64,000 nucleotides of DNA, taken from the NCBI RefSeq assembly GCF_003576245.1, contig NZ_QWGA01000003.1, forward strand, positions 248,001 through 312,000, written 5' to 3'. Shown here piece by piece: positions 36,624-44,543 of this stretch. How positions within the stretch are numbered: position 1 is the first letter of the stretch; each line of letters starts with the position of its first letter. Source of the DNA: Henriciella algicola (GTDB lineage Bacteria > Pseudomonadota > Alphaproteobacteria > Caulobacterales > Hyphomonadaceae). The notes below the pieces were generated by a model. The model saw only the letters and a program-made list of their open reading frames with translations. It had not been told where the DNA came from and did no database searches. The position numbers and the translations under genes were made by a program.

Positions 36624-38177
36624 TTAAATATAAAATTTGAATGGTTGGCGCACCGCATTTTTTGCGCTTCCCATAATCAATATGTCGCCGACCTTATCAG
36701 CAAATTGTATAGTGACAGGTCTGCCATCATTATAATTGCAGGAATTGTAATTGATTTTCGTCAAACCCAATATGTCTTGCAGAACGGTCCTCATCTCAGG
36801 TGCATCGTTCGAACTTTTCAGGATCGTCACAAAAAGCGGGTTTGGCGTCTCTGGCCCTATATATGTCCCGATGCGCGGAGCGAAGCCTGAGGACCAGAGG
36901 TAAGCGTTTCTCTCGTCCAGTATTAGTGCGGTCCCGCGCAAGCACGGATAATCACCGTCACGAAAGAGCTTCATTTCGCCAGTGGTCGATCGAATTCTAA
37001 CGCCCACAATATTTGTTTCCGGCGGGGCAGCCTCACAGAAAGCATCCCACTCATCGTTTCGGAAGGAGGTGCGGCCGTGAATGAAAAGTTCACTGGGGAA
37101 TTGCCCGTGCTTATCCTTGTAAGTCTCAAGCACCATTCGCATGAGTTTGTTCGCAGCATCAGCTGACAAATGAAAAGTCTTGTCTTCCGTTTTCCAGGGA
37201 CCAACAGCCCCTCTAAAAACAACCCCATCGCCTTCGCTGAGAAACATTTGAGCCGCGCAACAGGCGTGTCCCTGCTCGTGGTCCGGCAGAACCTTGAATA
37301 CTAGTCCCACATAGCACACCCCGGGACGCATATTCGCAATCTTCCACGGCGGGTCAGCTTGGGTCTTGTAAAAAAGACTGCTGCAAAAATTCCACGCTAT
37401 TGTCGCGCGGTCTTGTGTGCGGCGTGTAGGGTGACCGGCTAAATTTAAAAAGTTCTCAGGTTTTAGCGTCGTCTCGCGCACGAGCTGGGAGGTGTAGTTT
37501 AGATCGAGCAATTTAGCTTTGATGTGCCGATGAAAATCAGGGATATCCTCAAAAACCTGTTCTCCTTCGACATCCAGTGCCCCCGCAAAAAGAGGCGCAT
37601 CAAACTTCGCTTTTTGTGACTTTATGAATTCGCCAACTTCAAGCGCGAGCCCTTGTCGACGGGATTGTCGCCTGCAGCGCTCAAAGATAAATTCTGGTAC
37701 AACAAATATCCATATATCGATCGGCTGTTCTTCATTTTTAGCGTGATTACGAACACGATCGACATAGATGTCTGCTGCTTTTGAAACAGCTTCGTGTTGG
37801 TTCACAATACGCGTAACAGTTTCCAAACGCTTTTCATTGATCTCGCATTCGGTGAACGCGTCAGGATCAAGCGATATTCCAAACGCTTCTTGGAGCCCAG
37901 GAAATGCCGAGAGGTGCAGGCGAACTTCCTTATCTCTTGGTCCGGGCGGTGGAATCTGGATGCGACCCATAATCTCATTGGCCCAGTCGCGAAACAAACT
38001 CAGACCCGACGGAGTGCCTATAACGCCAACTCTAAGTGCCGATACACCAGCGTTTTGGCGGCGAGGTCCATAGAGAAATAAACCGTCTTTTGGATGATCA
38101 GTTGTTTGACCGTGACCGAATTCAAGTACTGGCTCCTCAATATGCTCTGCAAAGAGCTGCTTGTCCTCAAACTCCAC
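36624..38177 (-). CDS. Short prokaryotic Argonaute (MID-PIWI), SPARTA component
   Basis: The 517-residue product has the length and layout of short pAgos, without N and PAZ domains. The MID part includes IWIFVVPEFIFERCRRQS (about 155-173) and LNYTSQLVRETTL (about 226-238). The PIWI part has AWNFCSSLFYKTQADPPWKI (about 261-280), the GVCYVGLVFKV strand where slicing Argonautes carry the first catalytic Asp (absent here), and ELFIHGRTSF. It is therefore expected to bind a guide/target but not cut. Start is GTG at 38177 with GGAGGAGGA inside the end of the TIR-APAZ gene. It works as a heterodimer with TIR-APAZ. Confidence 0.92.
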   Translation of the reverse strand: MEFEDKQLFAEHIEEPVLEFGHGQTTDHPKDGLFLYGPRRQNAGVSALRVGVIGTPSGLSLFRDWANEIMGRIQIPPPGPRDKEVRLHLSAFPGLQEAFGISLDPDAFTECEINEKRLETVTRIVNQHEAVSKAADIYVDRVRNHAKNEEQPIDIWIFVVPEFIFERCRRQSRRQGLALEVGEFIKSQKAKFDAPLFAGALDVEGEQVFEDIPDFHRHIKAKLLDLNYTSQLVRETTLKPENFLNLAGHPTRRTQDRATIAWNFCSSLFYKTQADPPWKIANMRPGVCYVGLVFKVLPDHEQGHACCAAQMFLSEGDGVVFRGAVGPWKTEDKTFHLSADAANKLMRMVLETYKDKHGQFPSELFIHGRTSFRNDEWDAFCEAAPPETNIVGVRIRSTTGEMKLFRDGDYPCLRGTALILDERNAYLWSSGFAPRIGTYIGPETPNPLFVTILKSSNDAPEMRTVLQDILGLTKINYNSCNYNDGRPVTIQFADKVGDILIMGSAKNAVRQPFKFYI

Positions 38178-38179
38178 GA

Positions 38180-39565
38180 TCAGTCCTCCTCCTCGTCTGA
38201 AAAGTAAGGAGGTAGCGTGCTGGCGTCGGCTTCTTCTGCATCACCGTCTGAAATTGCGGCCTGTCGTGTGGAAACCGGGCTCGTTACCGCAAGCGGCGTT
38301 GCCTCTACCGCAAGATGGGAACCGGGAGCGACGGGCAAATTTATGTTGGCCGTTTCAGGGGCGAGGACTTCCAAGTATGCCATTAGCCGTCCGTGCCAGG
38401 CTGGATTGCGCCATGGTGAGCAGACTGATCGTCGAAGCCGATGTTGAGCTTTCGGATCAGAAATGGTTGCGCCTCGCTTATCGTCATCAATAACATCTGA
38501 AAAAAGCACTCGGCTCTTCAGCCGAAAGTGAGGAAATGGAAATAAGCTAGGAATTGCGCTCATTCCAAACTCCCAAACCTTTTTCTTGGCGATGTTTCGA
38601 AGCATAGATGATCGTCTGCTTCCCTGGCGTCCCCAAGGAATTCTTTGCCCAATTCGAGCTACAGAATCACTCACGTGATAACTGGCGCCTGCAGAAAATT
38701 CGTACTTTATGAGACCGCGCTGACGGCAGAATGCCTCCCAAGACATTCGCATGATCTGGACAAATATATTTTTGGCAGCCCGATCAGCGAGCCCCATCTC
38801 TTGAACGCCTTCATTTAGGAAAGAATCGAGCGAGAGCTCCCGCTCAATTAGAAACGGACCCGTACCCTTAAAGTGACTTTCCATCTGGGATGGATCACAA
38901 AAACCGAAGAAGCCTCGATTATGTTGAACGAGCGGGAACTCAAAGGATTTCGCCTCTCTCGCCATAACGGAGTGTATCACCGATCCCTTCGGGGTCAGAT
39001 ACTTAATCGTGTCAGGCGCAGAGAGGAGTTTTAGCCAATTTGACGTTAAAGGCTCGGGAATTTGCTCAAGTGTAACTTGCTGACGCTTCTGATAGTTTTC
39101 CCATTCAGGATTGATTTGCGCCGGCGAGTTGGCTTTGGGAGTGTTTTGTCGGTCCAGACTCTTAAGAAGTTCGGACAAGCCGTCTGCCCAGCTTTTCTCA
39201 AAATCAATGTACTGAAGCCCGCCAATTCCAAACAGTTTTTTGAACCGTTCCAAGCGAAGCGGAAGTATGAAATTAGGATCGTCGAGTTCTCTTGATAGGT
39301 CCTGAGCGATCGAGATCTCTTCGTCAACGCCATGCCGCACAAGTGAGCTGTCGCGGCAGCAGAGCAGCATTTTGGTTGCTGAGTTTTGTAGAGTCGATGT
39401 GAGCTTTAATCTCCAGCGATCGCCAGCATCAAAAGAGAGTATGTCAGCAAAAACCTTATAACCCGCGGCTTCTAACCGTGGTGCTAACCAAAGAGCAAAG
39501 TCGTCATCGCCAGGCGTGGCCTTGCTAATAAAAACTGTATCTCTAAGAGAGCGTGTCTGATTCAT
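38180..39565 (-). CDS. TIR-APAZ protein, SPARTA NADase effector
   Basis: The 461-residue protein has an N-terminal TIR domain (about 8-135: DTVFISKATPGDDDFALWLA, GYKVFADILSFDAGD, MLLCCRDSSL). The candidate catalytic Glu is Glu82 or Glu83 in GVDEEI. The APAZ domain fills the middle and the C-terminus is a disordered acidic tail (YFSDEEED). Together with the short Argonaute encoded two bases downstream this defines a SPARTA system. In characterised members, guide-directed recognition of invader nucleic acid triggers NAD(P)+ depletion and death of the infected cell. That activity is inferred here by family. Confidence 0.92.
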   Translation of the reverse strand: MNQTRSLRDTVFISKATPGDDDFALWLAPRLEAAGYKVFADILSFDAGDRWRLKLTSTLQNSATKMLLCCRDSSLVRHGVDEEISIAQDLSRELDDPNFILPLRLERFKKLFGIGGLQYIDFEKSWADGLSELLKSLDRQNTPKANSPAQINPEWENYQKRQQVTLEQIPEPLTSNWLKLLSAPDTIKYLTPKGSVIHSVMAREAKSFEFPLVQHNRGFFGFCDPSQMESHFKGTGPFLIERELSLDSFLNEGVQEMGLADRAAKNIFVQIMRMSWEAFCRQRGLIKYEFSAGASYHVSDSVARIGQRIPWGRQGSRRSSMLRNIAKKKVWEFGMSAIPSLFPFPHFRLKSRVLFSDVIDDDKRGATISDPKAQHRLRRSVCSPWRNPAWHGRLMAYLEVLAPETANINLPVAPGSHLAVEATPLAVTSPVSTRQAAISDGDAEEADASTLPPYFSDEEED

Positions 39566-39592
39566 GTAACCGCCTCACGCTCGCTGGTTACA
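39565..39592 (-). promoter_or_regulatory. Inverted repeat at the TIR-APAZ start codon
   Basis: TGTAACC-N14-GGTTACA begins at the first base of the TIR-APAZ ATG. On the mRNA the stem would pair GUAACC with GGUUAC and place the only SD-like GAGG in its loop. It may be an operator or an RNA structure limiting translation of the toxic effector. Confidence 0.5.
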
Positions 39593-39746
39593 GCGCTTAT
39601 TTGCGTTACTTTTAATACTCGTGTGCGCAATTTTTGGTTGATAGGAATCATTGCTTCTAACCTTAGCACGAGTCTGGCCGCGCTGCTCAGGACAAAAATG
39701 AACTCAGAGATAAGAGTTGAGGATATGTCCGCTTTGCTATCGCCTG

Positions 39747-41489
39747 CTAACTGAAAGCTTTCGGACCATTGGCGTCGTAGTGATCGATCGCAGCGACTAT
39801 TCTGTGCAATAAGGGATCAAATCCGGAGAAATCGATTTTATCAGCATTAGGTCTTACGACAGACTTGGCAAAGATCGCCTTGCTATATTCTTTTTCAGGA
39901 TCGATTTTGTCTTTTGTGCTGAATGCTTTGCCGTTGAGTTTGATCGATTGAACACTGTCAGGGAATAACGATTCTATCTGAGCGTCCGACGTCGTCTCGG
40001 GTACTTTCACGACATACAAATTTTGAATCACCTGATAGAAGTCATCAGTGGTAGTTTTGTCTATTTGAACCCCAAAATTCTTCTTTATGGTTCCGGTAAC
40101 CGCACTCAACCCATCATCATTGTCGAGAACCAATATCACCGGGTAGGACATTGGCGTATGGATCATCGGCTTGCGCTTCTTTTCTTTAGCGGGTGCTAAG
40201 TTCCTACGATAATCCAAGGGAATTGAGCGCAGGTCGCCAGAGCCTCCCCCCAGATCCATAAGTTCATGAGAACTACCTTCGTAATTGAAGAAATTCACCG
40301 CAAATTCGAAAGCTTCATCACCCATACTTCCAAGCACAGGCTGGAAGACGTTTCGATGACGAATTGCCTCTCGCAGGTAGATTGGGTCTGTCTTGCCTTC
40401 TGTAATGATGAGAGGCGCGGTCAGGGCAACGCATTTTTTGTAAAAAAGAAAACGTCGATAAAGAGCACGAATTGCTCTCGGAGCGTTCCGCTGCTCAGGA
40501 ACCGGCCTGCGCTCTTCCGACTGCGTCACATCATATATGTGGCTTAGAATGCCCTCTAGTGGATTTAAGTTAGAAGTCCAAATTGGCTGGGGCACAGCAT
40601 CAGCATCCTCTGGGCTTGTCTTTGATTTGTAATATCGCCCCTGCGTGAAAAGTGAATCGCACATAGCGCGCGCATTTCGATAGTACTCGCTTTTGATGTT
40701 GGCCTTTTCGTTTACAACCAAGCCCGTGACAAGTTGACGATTGCCCCGACAGTGCATACGCGTTTTGGCATGATTTATGGTGAACCAAGCGTCGTCGATT
40801 TCCTCGACCAACTCGTTGCCTAATGTCCAATTGCCTAACGCCCCTTCAGAGGCAATAGCGTCCGGAAACTTCTTGCTATTCGTAGAAAACGTGAGGTCAT
40901 CTGCATATCTGGAGTACCTCACTCCGTGTTCTTTTGCTAACCTCAACAGACGAAGATCAAGTATATTGGCAATGAGCTCAGAGATCACGGGCGAGCATGG
41001 GCTTCCTTGTGGCAAGGCCTCTCCATCGCACGCTATTTGCGCGATGGTGGTAGCAACCTCATCTTCGAGAGCAAAGAATTTGTTTTTCAGAAAGAAACCG
41101 CGCACCCTTCCAAAATGGAATGAGGGAAAGAAGTTCTCGATATCTATATTAAGGACGTAGCGGCGGCGTTTGTGATTCTTAGCGTTAGCAATGATGGACC
41201 CGTTCTGTCGAAATCCATAAGAAACTGAAGCAATAGACAGCTCGTCTTCAATCTCTGCAAGGCAATTGTAGAGTAAATGGGCAAGATGGCGCTGAAGCTT
41301 TTTTAGCTTGTCGTTCGGTGCCTTAATCGTGCGAGTTCCACCGCTTTTCTTTGGAATTTCAAAGGTCGAATAGCGGTCTGCAAGCGGTGTTTTGTATATT
41401 ATCGAGGTCAGAGCGCTAGGCTGAAACCCCAATAGAGAAGCAAGCTCCTTACGGTTTTTGGCTGATCTTAAATTTTCAAGCTGACTCAC
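39747..41489 (-). CDS. Ec67/Eco2-like retron reverse transcriptase fused to TOPRIM domain
   Basis: The GTG at 41489, preceded by GAGGCGTAAA, gives 580 residues; the frame is open to 41558 but that part overlaps the retron RNA. Retron RT hallmarks are present: region X NAKNH (102-106), VLNIDIENFF, LPQGSPCSPVISELI, the catalytic RYADDLTFST (YADD 195-198) and region Y VTGLVVN (255-261). The C-terminal half holds a TOPRIM-type domain with IITEGKTD (362-368) and ILVLDNDDG (454-460). This is the layout of the E. coli Ec67 (Eco2) retron. The RT makes branched msDNA, and the TOPRIM part is the likely toxic effector in anti-phage defence. Confidence 0.95.
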   Translation of the reverse strand: MSQLENLRSAKNRKELASLLGFQPSALTSIIYKTPLADRYSTFEIPKKSGGTRTIKAPNDKLKKLQRHLAHLLYNCLAEIEDELSIASVSYGFRQNGSIIANAKNHKRRRYVLNIDIENFFPSFHFGRVRGFFLKNKFFALEDEVATTIAQIACDGEALPQGSPCSPVISELIANILDLRLLRLAKEHGVRYSRYADDLTFSTNSKKFPDAIASEGALGNWTLGNELVEEIDDAWFTINHAKTRMHCRGNRQLVTGLVVNEKANIKSEYYRNARAMCDSLFTQGRYYKSKTSPEDADAVPQPIWTSNLNPLEGILSHIYDVTQSEERRPVPEQRNAPRAIRALYRRFLFYKKCVALTAPLIITEGKTDPIYLREAIRHRNVFQPVLGSMGDEAFEFAVNFFNYEGSSHELMDLGGGSGDLRSIPLDYRRNLAPAKEKKRKPMIHTPMSYPVILVLDNDDGLSAVTGTIKKNFGVQIDKTTTDDFYQVIQNLYVVKVPETTSDAQIESLFPDSVQSIKLNGKAFSTKDKIDPEKEYSKAIFAKSVVRPNADKIDFSGFDPLLHRIVAAIDHYDANGPKAFS

Positions 41490-41508
41490 TTTACGCCTCA
41501 AAAAAAAG

Positions 41509-41648
41509 GCTTGCGGGCACTCATACGCGATCACGACGATCACCGTAACACAGCACACAGTATGCCGCAGTATGGTTCAGGGAAGCACAGATGTTCCCCC
41601 GCATTTCTTCATATGTCTCGAATCCGGACAACAAATCTACCCGCAAGC
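41509..41648 (-). ncRNA. Retron msr-msd RNA
   Basis: The RNA lies directly upstream of the RT gene, same strand. The a1 repeat (GCTTGCGGG, plus-strand 41640-41648) and a2 repeat (CCCGCAAGC, plus-strand 41509-41517) pair perfectly, with possible extension by a wobble pair. Just after a1 comes AGATTTGTTG (plus-strand 41629-41638), which I recall as shared with the Ec67 msr; the G at 41637 is the candidate branching guanosine. The segment GTGTGCTGTG before a2 also recalls Ec67 msd. A short stem TGTC/GACA follows the branch site. The precise msDNA end cannot be predicted by eye. Confidence 0.85.
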
Positions 41649-41651
41649 TCA

Positions 41652-42248
41652 ATCTTTGATTAGCATAGCTCTAAGTGGCTAAGCAAAAACTTTCTATTTG
41701 TCTGTGCTTTAGATTGGCCCCCGTTTCGTAGGTTGAGCGTCGTTTTTCCTCCGCCATCCAATCGGCGTATGATTGGTCCCAATGGAGTTGTCCCTATGAA
41801 ATGGTCGAGGGGTCTTGGGGGCGCTGAAGGCTCCCAGGGCGATGGGTGCAGGGAGAGCTGAAGTCTCCATGCCGGCGGGTGTCGGGGGCCAATACCCTGA
41901 CTGGTGAGCGCATGACCGCCAAAGGTCTGCGAGGGATTGACCGGCGATACGGTCAATTGGTCGAAGATGGCCCTGCCAGCCGAAGCCTGGAATTGGAGTG
42001 GAATTGGAGCGGTCCCGGCCACGGGATCTCGCGGAAGTGAAAAGCAATTGGAAGGCGAAGCGCTCAGGGTCGTGAAATCGCACCAAATGCCGGGAGGTGC
42101 ACGGAGGCGCGCAGCGGGCCTCCTGCCAACGGGCGTGGTACTACCACGCACACCGTTGCGCTAGCTCCTTAGCAGCCGTCTGAACGAACTAATGTTCTTA
42201 TTGCCAATTGCATCTTCTCGCCCCCGTCAGAAGTGCGAGCGCTCGCTT
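41652..42248. other. 600-nt region upstream of retron without a recognised gene
   Basis: The segment nearest the retron (41652-41700) is AT-rich and carries a -10-like TATGCTAAT for the ncRNA. The rest is G-rich on the plus strand, with a tandem GGAATTGGAGTGGAATTGGAG. Frames are open on the minus strand (41660-42151, 41709-42086), but codon content and lack of domains argue against them. Could hold an unrecognised RNA or decayed DNA. Confidence 0.4.
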
Positions 42249-42767
42249 TCAATCTTGGTCTTCTATCACACAATACCAAGGATGAATTTCACATGACTTT
42301 TTGTAATAGAGTGAAGCGATTGATAAGTCCTTGGGGACACCATTTCCATACTCATAGAAATGGCCAACCGCGTAACACGACTCCACTTCCCCTAAATCGC
42401 AATAGCTTTTTAGCCTCGCCAACGCTCGCGAGCGAATTTGATCGTTTCCCACGTTTTGACGATATCTCTGATGCTCGACGAAGAAACACCCAACAGCATT
42501 ACCAAGTCTGCACGCTTTTCGATGAAAGTCTTGAGATCGCGCATTGTCGGCCGGAACAACCCAACCCCACGTGTAATGCCTTCCAAGAAGAGTGCAGGCA
42601 CGACCGTGATCGGCCTCACAAGCAGGGGTCAAAAAATCACGAATCGCTAATCCATGATCATATTGAGAATAGAGGCCATAAAAGTGCCCGAAAGCGGCAA
42701 GTGTCATCGCGTCCGCATCACCTGAGGCCGCTGCCGCTTCTACGTCAGCTTTCGGCGTACGTCGCAA
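42249..42767 (-). CDS. Cys-rich Sel1-like repeat protein
   Basis: The 172-residue frame starts at TTG (42767), overlapping the end of the preceding gene by 23 nt; an in-frame ATG at 42707 is an alternative. It contains Sel1-like repeats with paired cysteines about eight residues apart (ACEADHGRACTLLGRHYTWG, ACRLGNAVGCFF, YCDLGEVESCYAVGHFYEYG), as in HcpA/HcpB-type proteins. No signal peptide is visible with this start. Sel1 proteins mediate protein contacts. Its location among unknown genes beside the defence block suggests an accessory role, function not known. Confidence 0.6.
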   Translation of the reverse strand: MRRTPKADVEAAAASGDADAMTLAAFGHFYGLYSQYDHGLAIRDFLTPACEADHGRACTLLGRHYTWGWVVPADNARSQDFHRKACRLGNAVGCFFVEHQRYRQNVGNDQIRSRALARLKSYCDLGEVESCYAVGHFYEYGNGVPKDLSIASLYYKKSCEIHPWYCVIEDQD

Positions 42768-43515
42768 TTGTTTTAAAGTAGGAATTCGGCGCCGCCGCCC
42801 ATTGCGCCTCTGTTATTTCATCCCAGGTTCCGGATACTTGGCTGACATTATCCACCTGAGCATCATCTTCAGGTATCTCGATCTGATCGTCACCAAGAAT
42901 TGACGGACCTAACAGAATTCCGCTTCCAATTAAGCTCAACAGGATTACAGCGCCAGCTATCCACCAAGCTCCAGTGAAACGCTTAGCGTTCTGCTTGGCA
43001 TCTTTTTCGAGGTACTCTTTCTTAGCGCTGTCGTTGTCGTTTTCTGTTGTTGGGGCAGCGCCGATCTCATGTACCGATGCATTTGCGAAACGTCGGAACG
43101 TGTCCGCATATTGATCAGGCATCTGATCGGCCACGTATTTGTAGAATTCTTGCGCAGTTTCAGGGTGATAATCCCACAGAAAGGCCAACACGGCAGGCAG
43201 CTGCTTTTTGCCGGTCGCGTTTTTGCCCTGAAGGCTTGAGTTGGACTTCAGGTCTCGAATTGTAGCTCTGGCGGCGCTTACTTTGCCAGGGACTGAAGAC
43301 TTCGCATTCGACAAGTGCGATGGCTTAGATACGTTGTAAGTATCAAAGGTGCCATTGAGTCTTTCGAAAAAATCTATTGGGCGAAAAGGTAACAGTTCAT
43401 ATTGTGTTTCGAACACAGACTGCGTTCGCTCACGCAGGTCGTCGATTGCGTCAATCGCATGCTCCCAAATGAGCCTAGCATGAAGATCAAATTGACCTCC
43501 GAGTGTTTGAGCCAT
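42745..43515 (-). CDS. Hypothetical protein with single C-terminal-half transmembrane helix
   Basis: The 256-residue protein has a soluble N-terminal part (about 1-180) with FDLHARLIWEHAIDAIDDLRERT and SKPSHLSNAKSSVPGKV. A charged stretch (KKEYLEKDAKQNAKRF) precedes one transmembrane helix (about 186-210, WWIAGAVILLSLIGSGILLG). A short acidic tail (EIPEDDAQVDN) lies beyond it. I recognise no family. It is probably in one transcript with the repeat protein upstream (54 nt away) and the Sel1-like protein (overlapping). Confidence 0.6.
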   Translation of the reverse strand: MAQTLGGQFDLHARLIWEHAIDAIDDLRERTQSVFETQYELLPFRPIDFFERLNGTFDTYNVSKPSHLSNAKSSVPGKVSAARATIRDLKSNSSLQGKNATGKKQLPAVLAFLWDYHPETAQEFYKYVADQMPDQYADTFRRFANASVHEIGAAPTTENDNDSAKKEYLEKDAKQNAKRFTGAWWIAGAVILLSLIGSGILLGPSILGDDQIEIPEDDAQVDNVSQVSGTWDEITEAQWAAAPNSYFKTIATYAES

Positions 43516-43569
43516 TCGCTATAAATTCCCCTCGCTTGTGAGGAGGATGCAATTTTAGATGTTTGTTGG

Positions 43570-44301
43570 CTAGTAAGGGCCTGAGCTTAAGCCGTCGGCA
43601 ATAGGAGAACTCTCGTCGTAGTCGCTGCGAACTGTGGTTGGTTGGCCATTTTCACGGAATAATTCGCCGTCTCGATACCACTCAGATTTTACGACGTTAT
43701 CGCTGTGAAGGACTTCCCTCTGAATCAATGCCGGTCCGCCATCAGTTCGATGAAGTTTGCCGTGTTTGTACCATGCAGACTTTATGACCCCGAAATGCGA
43801 CCAGACGTCTCTTTCGATCAGGGCGGGACCACCATCTGTGCGGTGACGTTCACCATTTTCAAAATACTCGATGGAGTGCTCAAGTCCGTCAGCGTCATCC
43901 CGACAGACTCGGGCCGGCGCTCCCACTCGATGAATTTTTCCCTCTTGCAACCAAACGTCTTGGGTCAGAATCCCGTTTAGAAGACATTCAACTTCAATGG
44001 CTGGTCCGCCTTTGCGATGAAACTTGCCATCCTTATACCAGTGACGCTCCTCTTCAGAATCCGATCGAATGATAAAAGCAGGGGCGTCGTCCCGGTGCCG
44101 TAGCCCCTCTACATAGTATTCTTCCTGCACAACCCGACCGGTTTCCGTTTGCCTGATCACGACCGCCGGCCCCCGGTGATTGTGAAGCTTTCCATTGAGC
44201 GTCCAGACTTCACGTTCGAGCGGCGTAAGGAACTCGAAACTATCTTCACCTGAAGGGATATAAGGCTCCACCAAAACTGAATATTCAAATTTATCACTCA
44301 T
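43570..44301 (-). CDS. Seven-repeat MORN-like protein
   Basis: The 243-residue protein is almost entirely seven imperfect repeats of 26-31 residues, at about 33, 63, 89, 117, 147, 178 and 209. Consensus is aromatic-x-x-G-x-x-H-R-x-x-G-P-A (for example WYKDGKFHRKGGPA and WYKHGKLHRTDGGPALI). This resembles the MORN_2/YwqK-type repeats found in some toxin-antitoxin and phage-associated proteins. It is probably a beta-hairpin repeat rod acting as binding protein or immunity factor; function is not established. A 17-bp palindrome abuts its start codon. The DNA is AT-richer than the chromosome. Confidence 0.65.
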   Translation of the reverse strand: MSDKFEYSVLVEPYIPSGEDSFEFLTPLEREVWTLNGKLHNHRGPAVVIRQTETGRVVQEEYYVEGLRHRDDAPAFIIRSDSEEERHWYKDGKFHRKGGPAIEVECLLNGILTQDVWLQEGKIHRVGAPARVCRDDADGLEHSIEYFENGERHRTDGGPALIERDVWSHFGVIKSAWYKHGKLHRTDGGPALIQREVLHSDNVVKSEWYRDGELFRENGQPTTVRSDYDESSPIADGLSSGPY

Positions 44302-44302
44302 T

Positions 44303-44319
44303 ATGTAATAGTATTACAT
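44303..44319 (-). promoter_or_regulatory. Perfect 17-bp palindrome at repeat-protein start (operator candidate)
   Basis: ATGTAATA-G-TATTACAT ends one base upstream of the ATG at 44301. Its size and symmetry suit a dimeric repressor. The position would block translation or transcription of the 42.2-44.3 kb genes. Confidence 0.5.
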
Positions 44320-44543
44320 TTTGCAGAAGAATAAAAGAAAAACATAAATTACAGGGCACTAATAACGGGATGTCGGCTGGATCTTGTTGGGTTGGAAGCA
44401 AGATTAGTATCTTGTCGCGATCCTGTGATCGATATGCATTGCTGGTCGTCAAGCAGCGCAATCGCGGTGCTGGGCGCTCTAGCTAAGCGTCCTCATTAAG
44501 GCGGTCTCCCGGGTGATCGCCTTACAGATTGAGGAACATTGAT

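Noticed and set aside
41660-42151. Minus-strand frames upstream of the retron (164 and 126 codons)
   Set aside because: Pro/Arg/Ser-rich translation, mutually overlapping, no start signal or domain.
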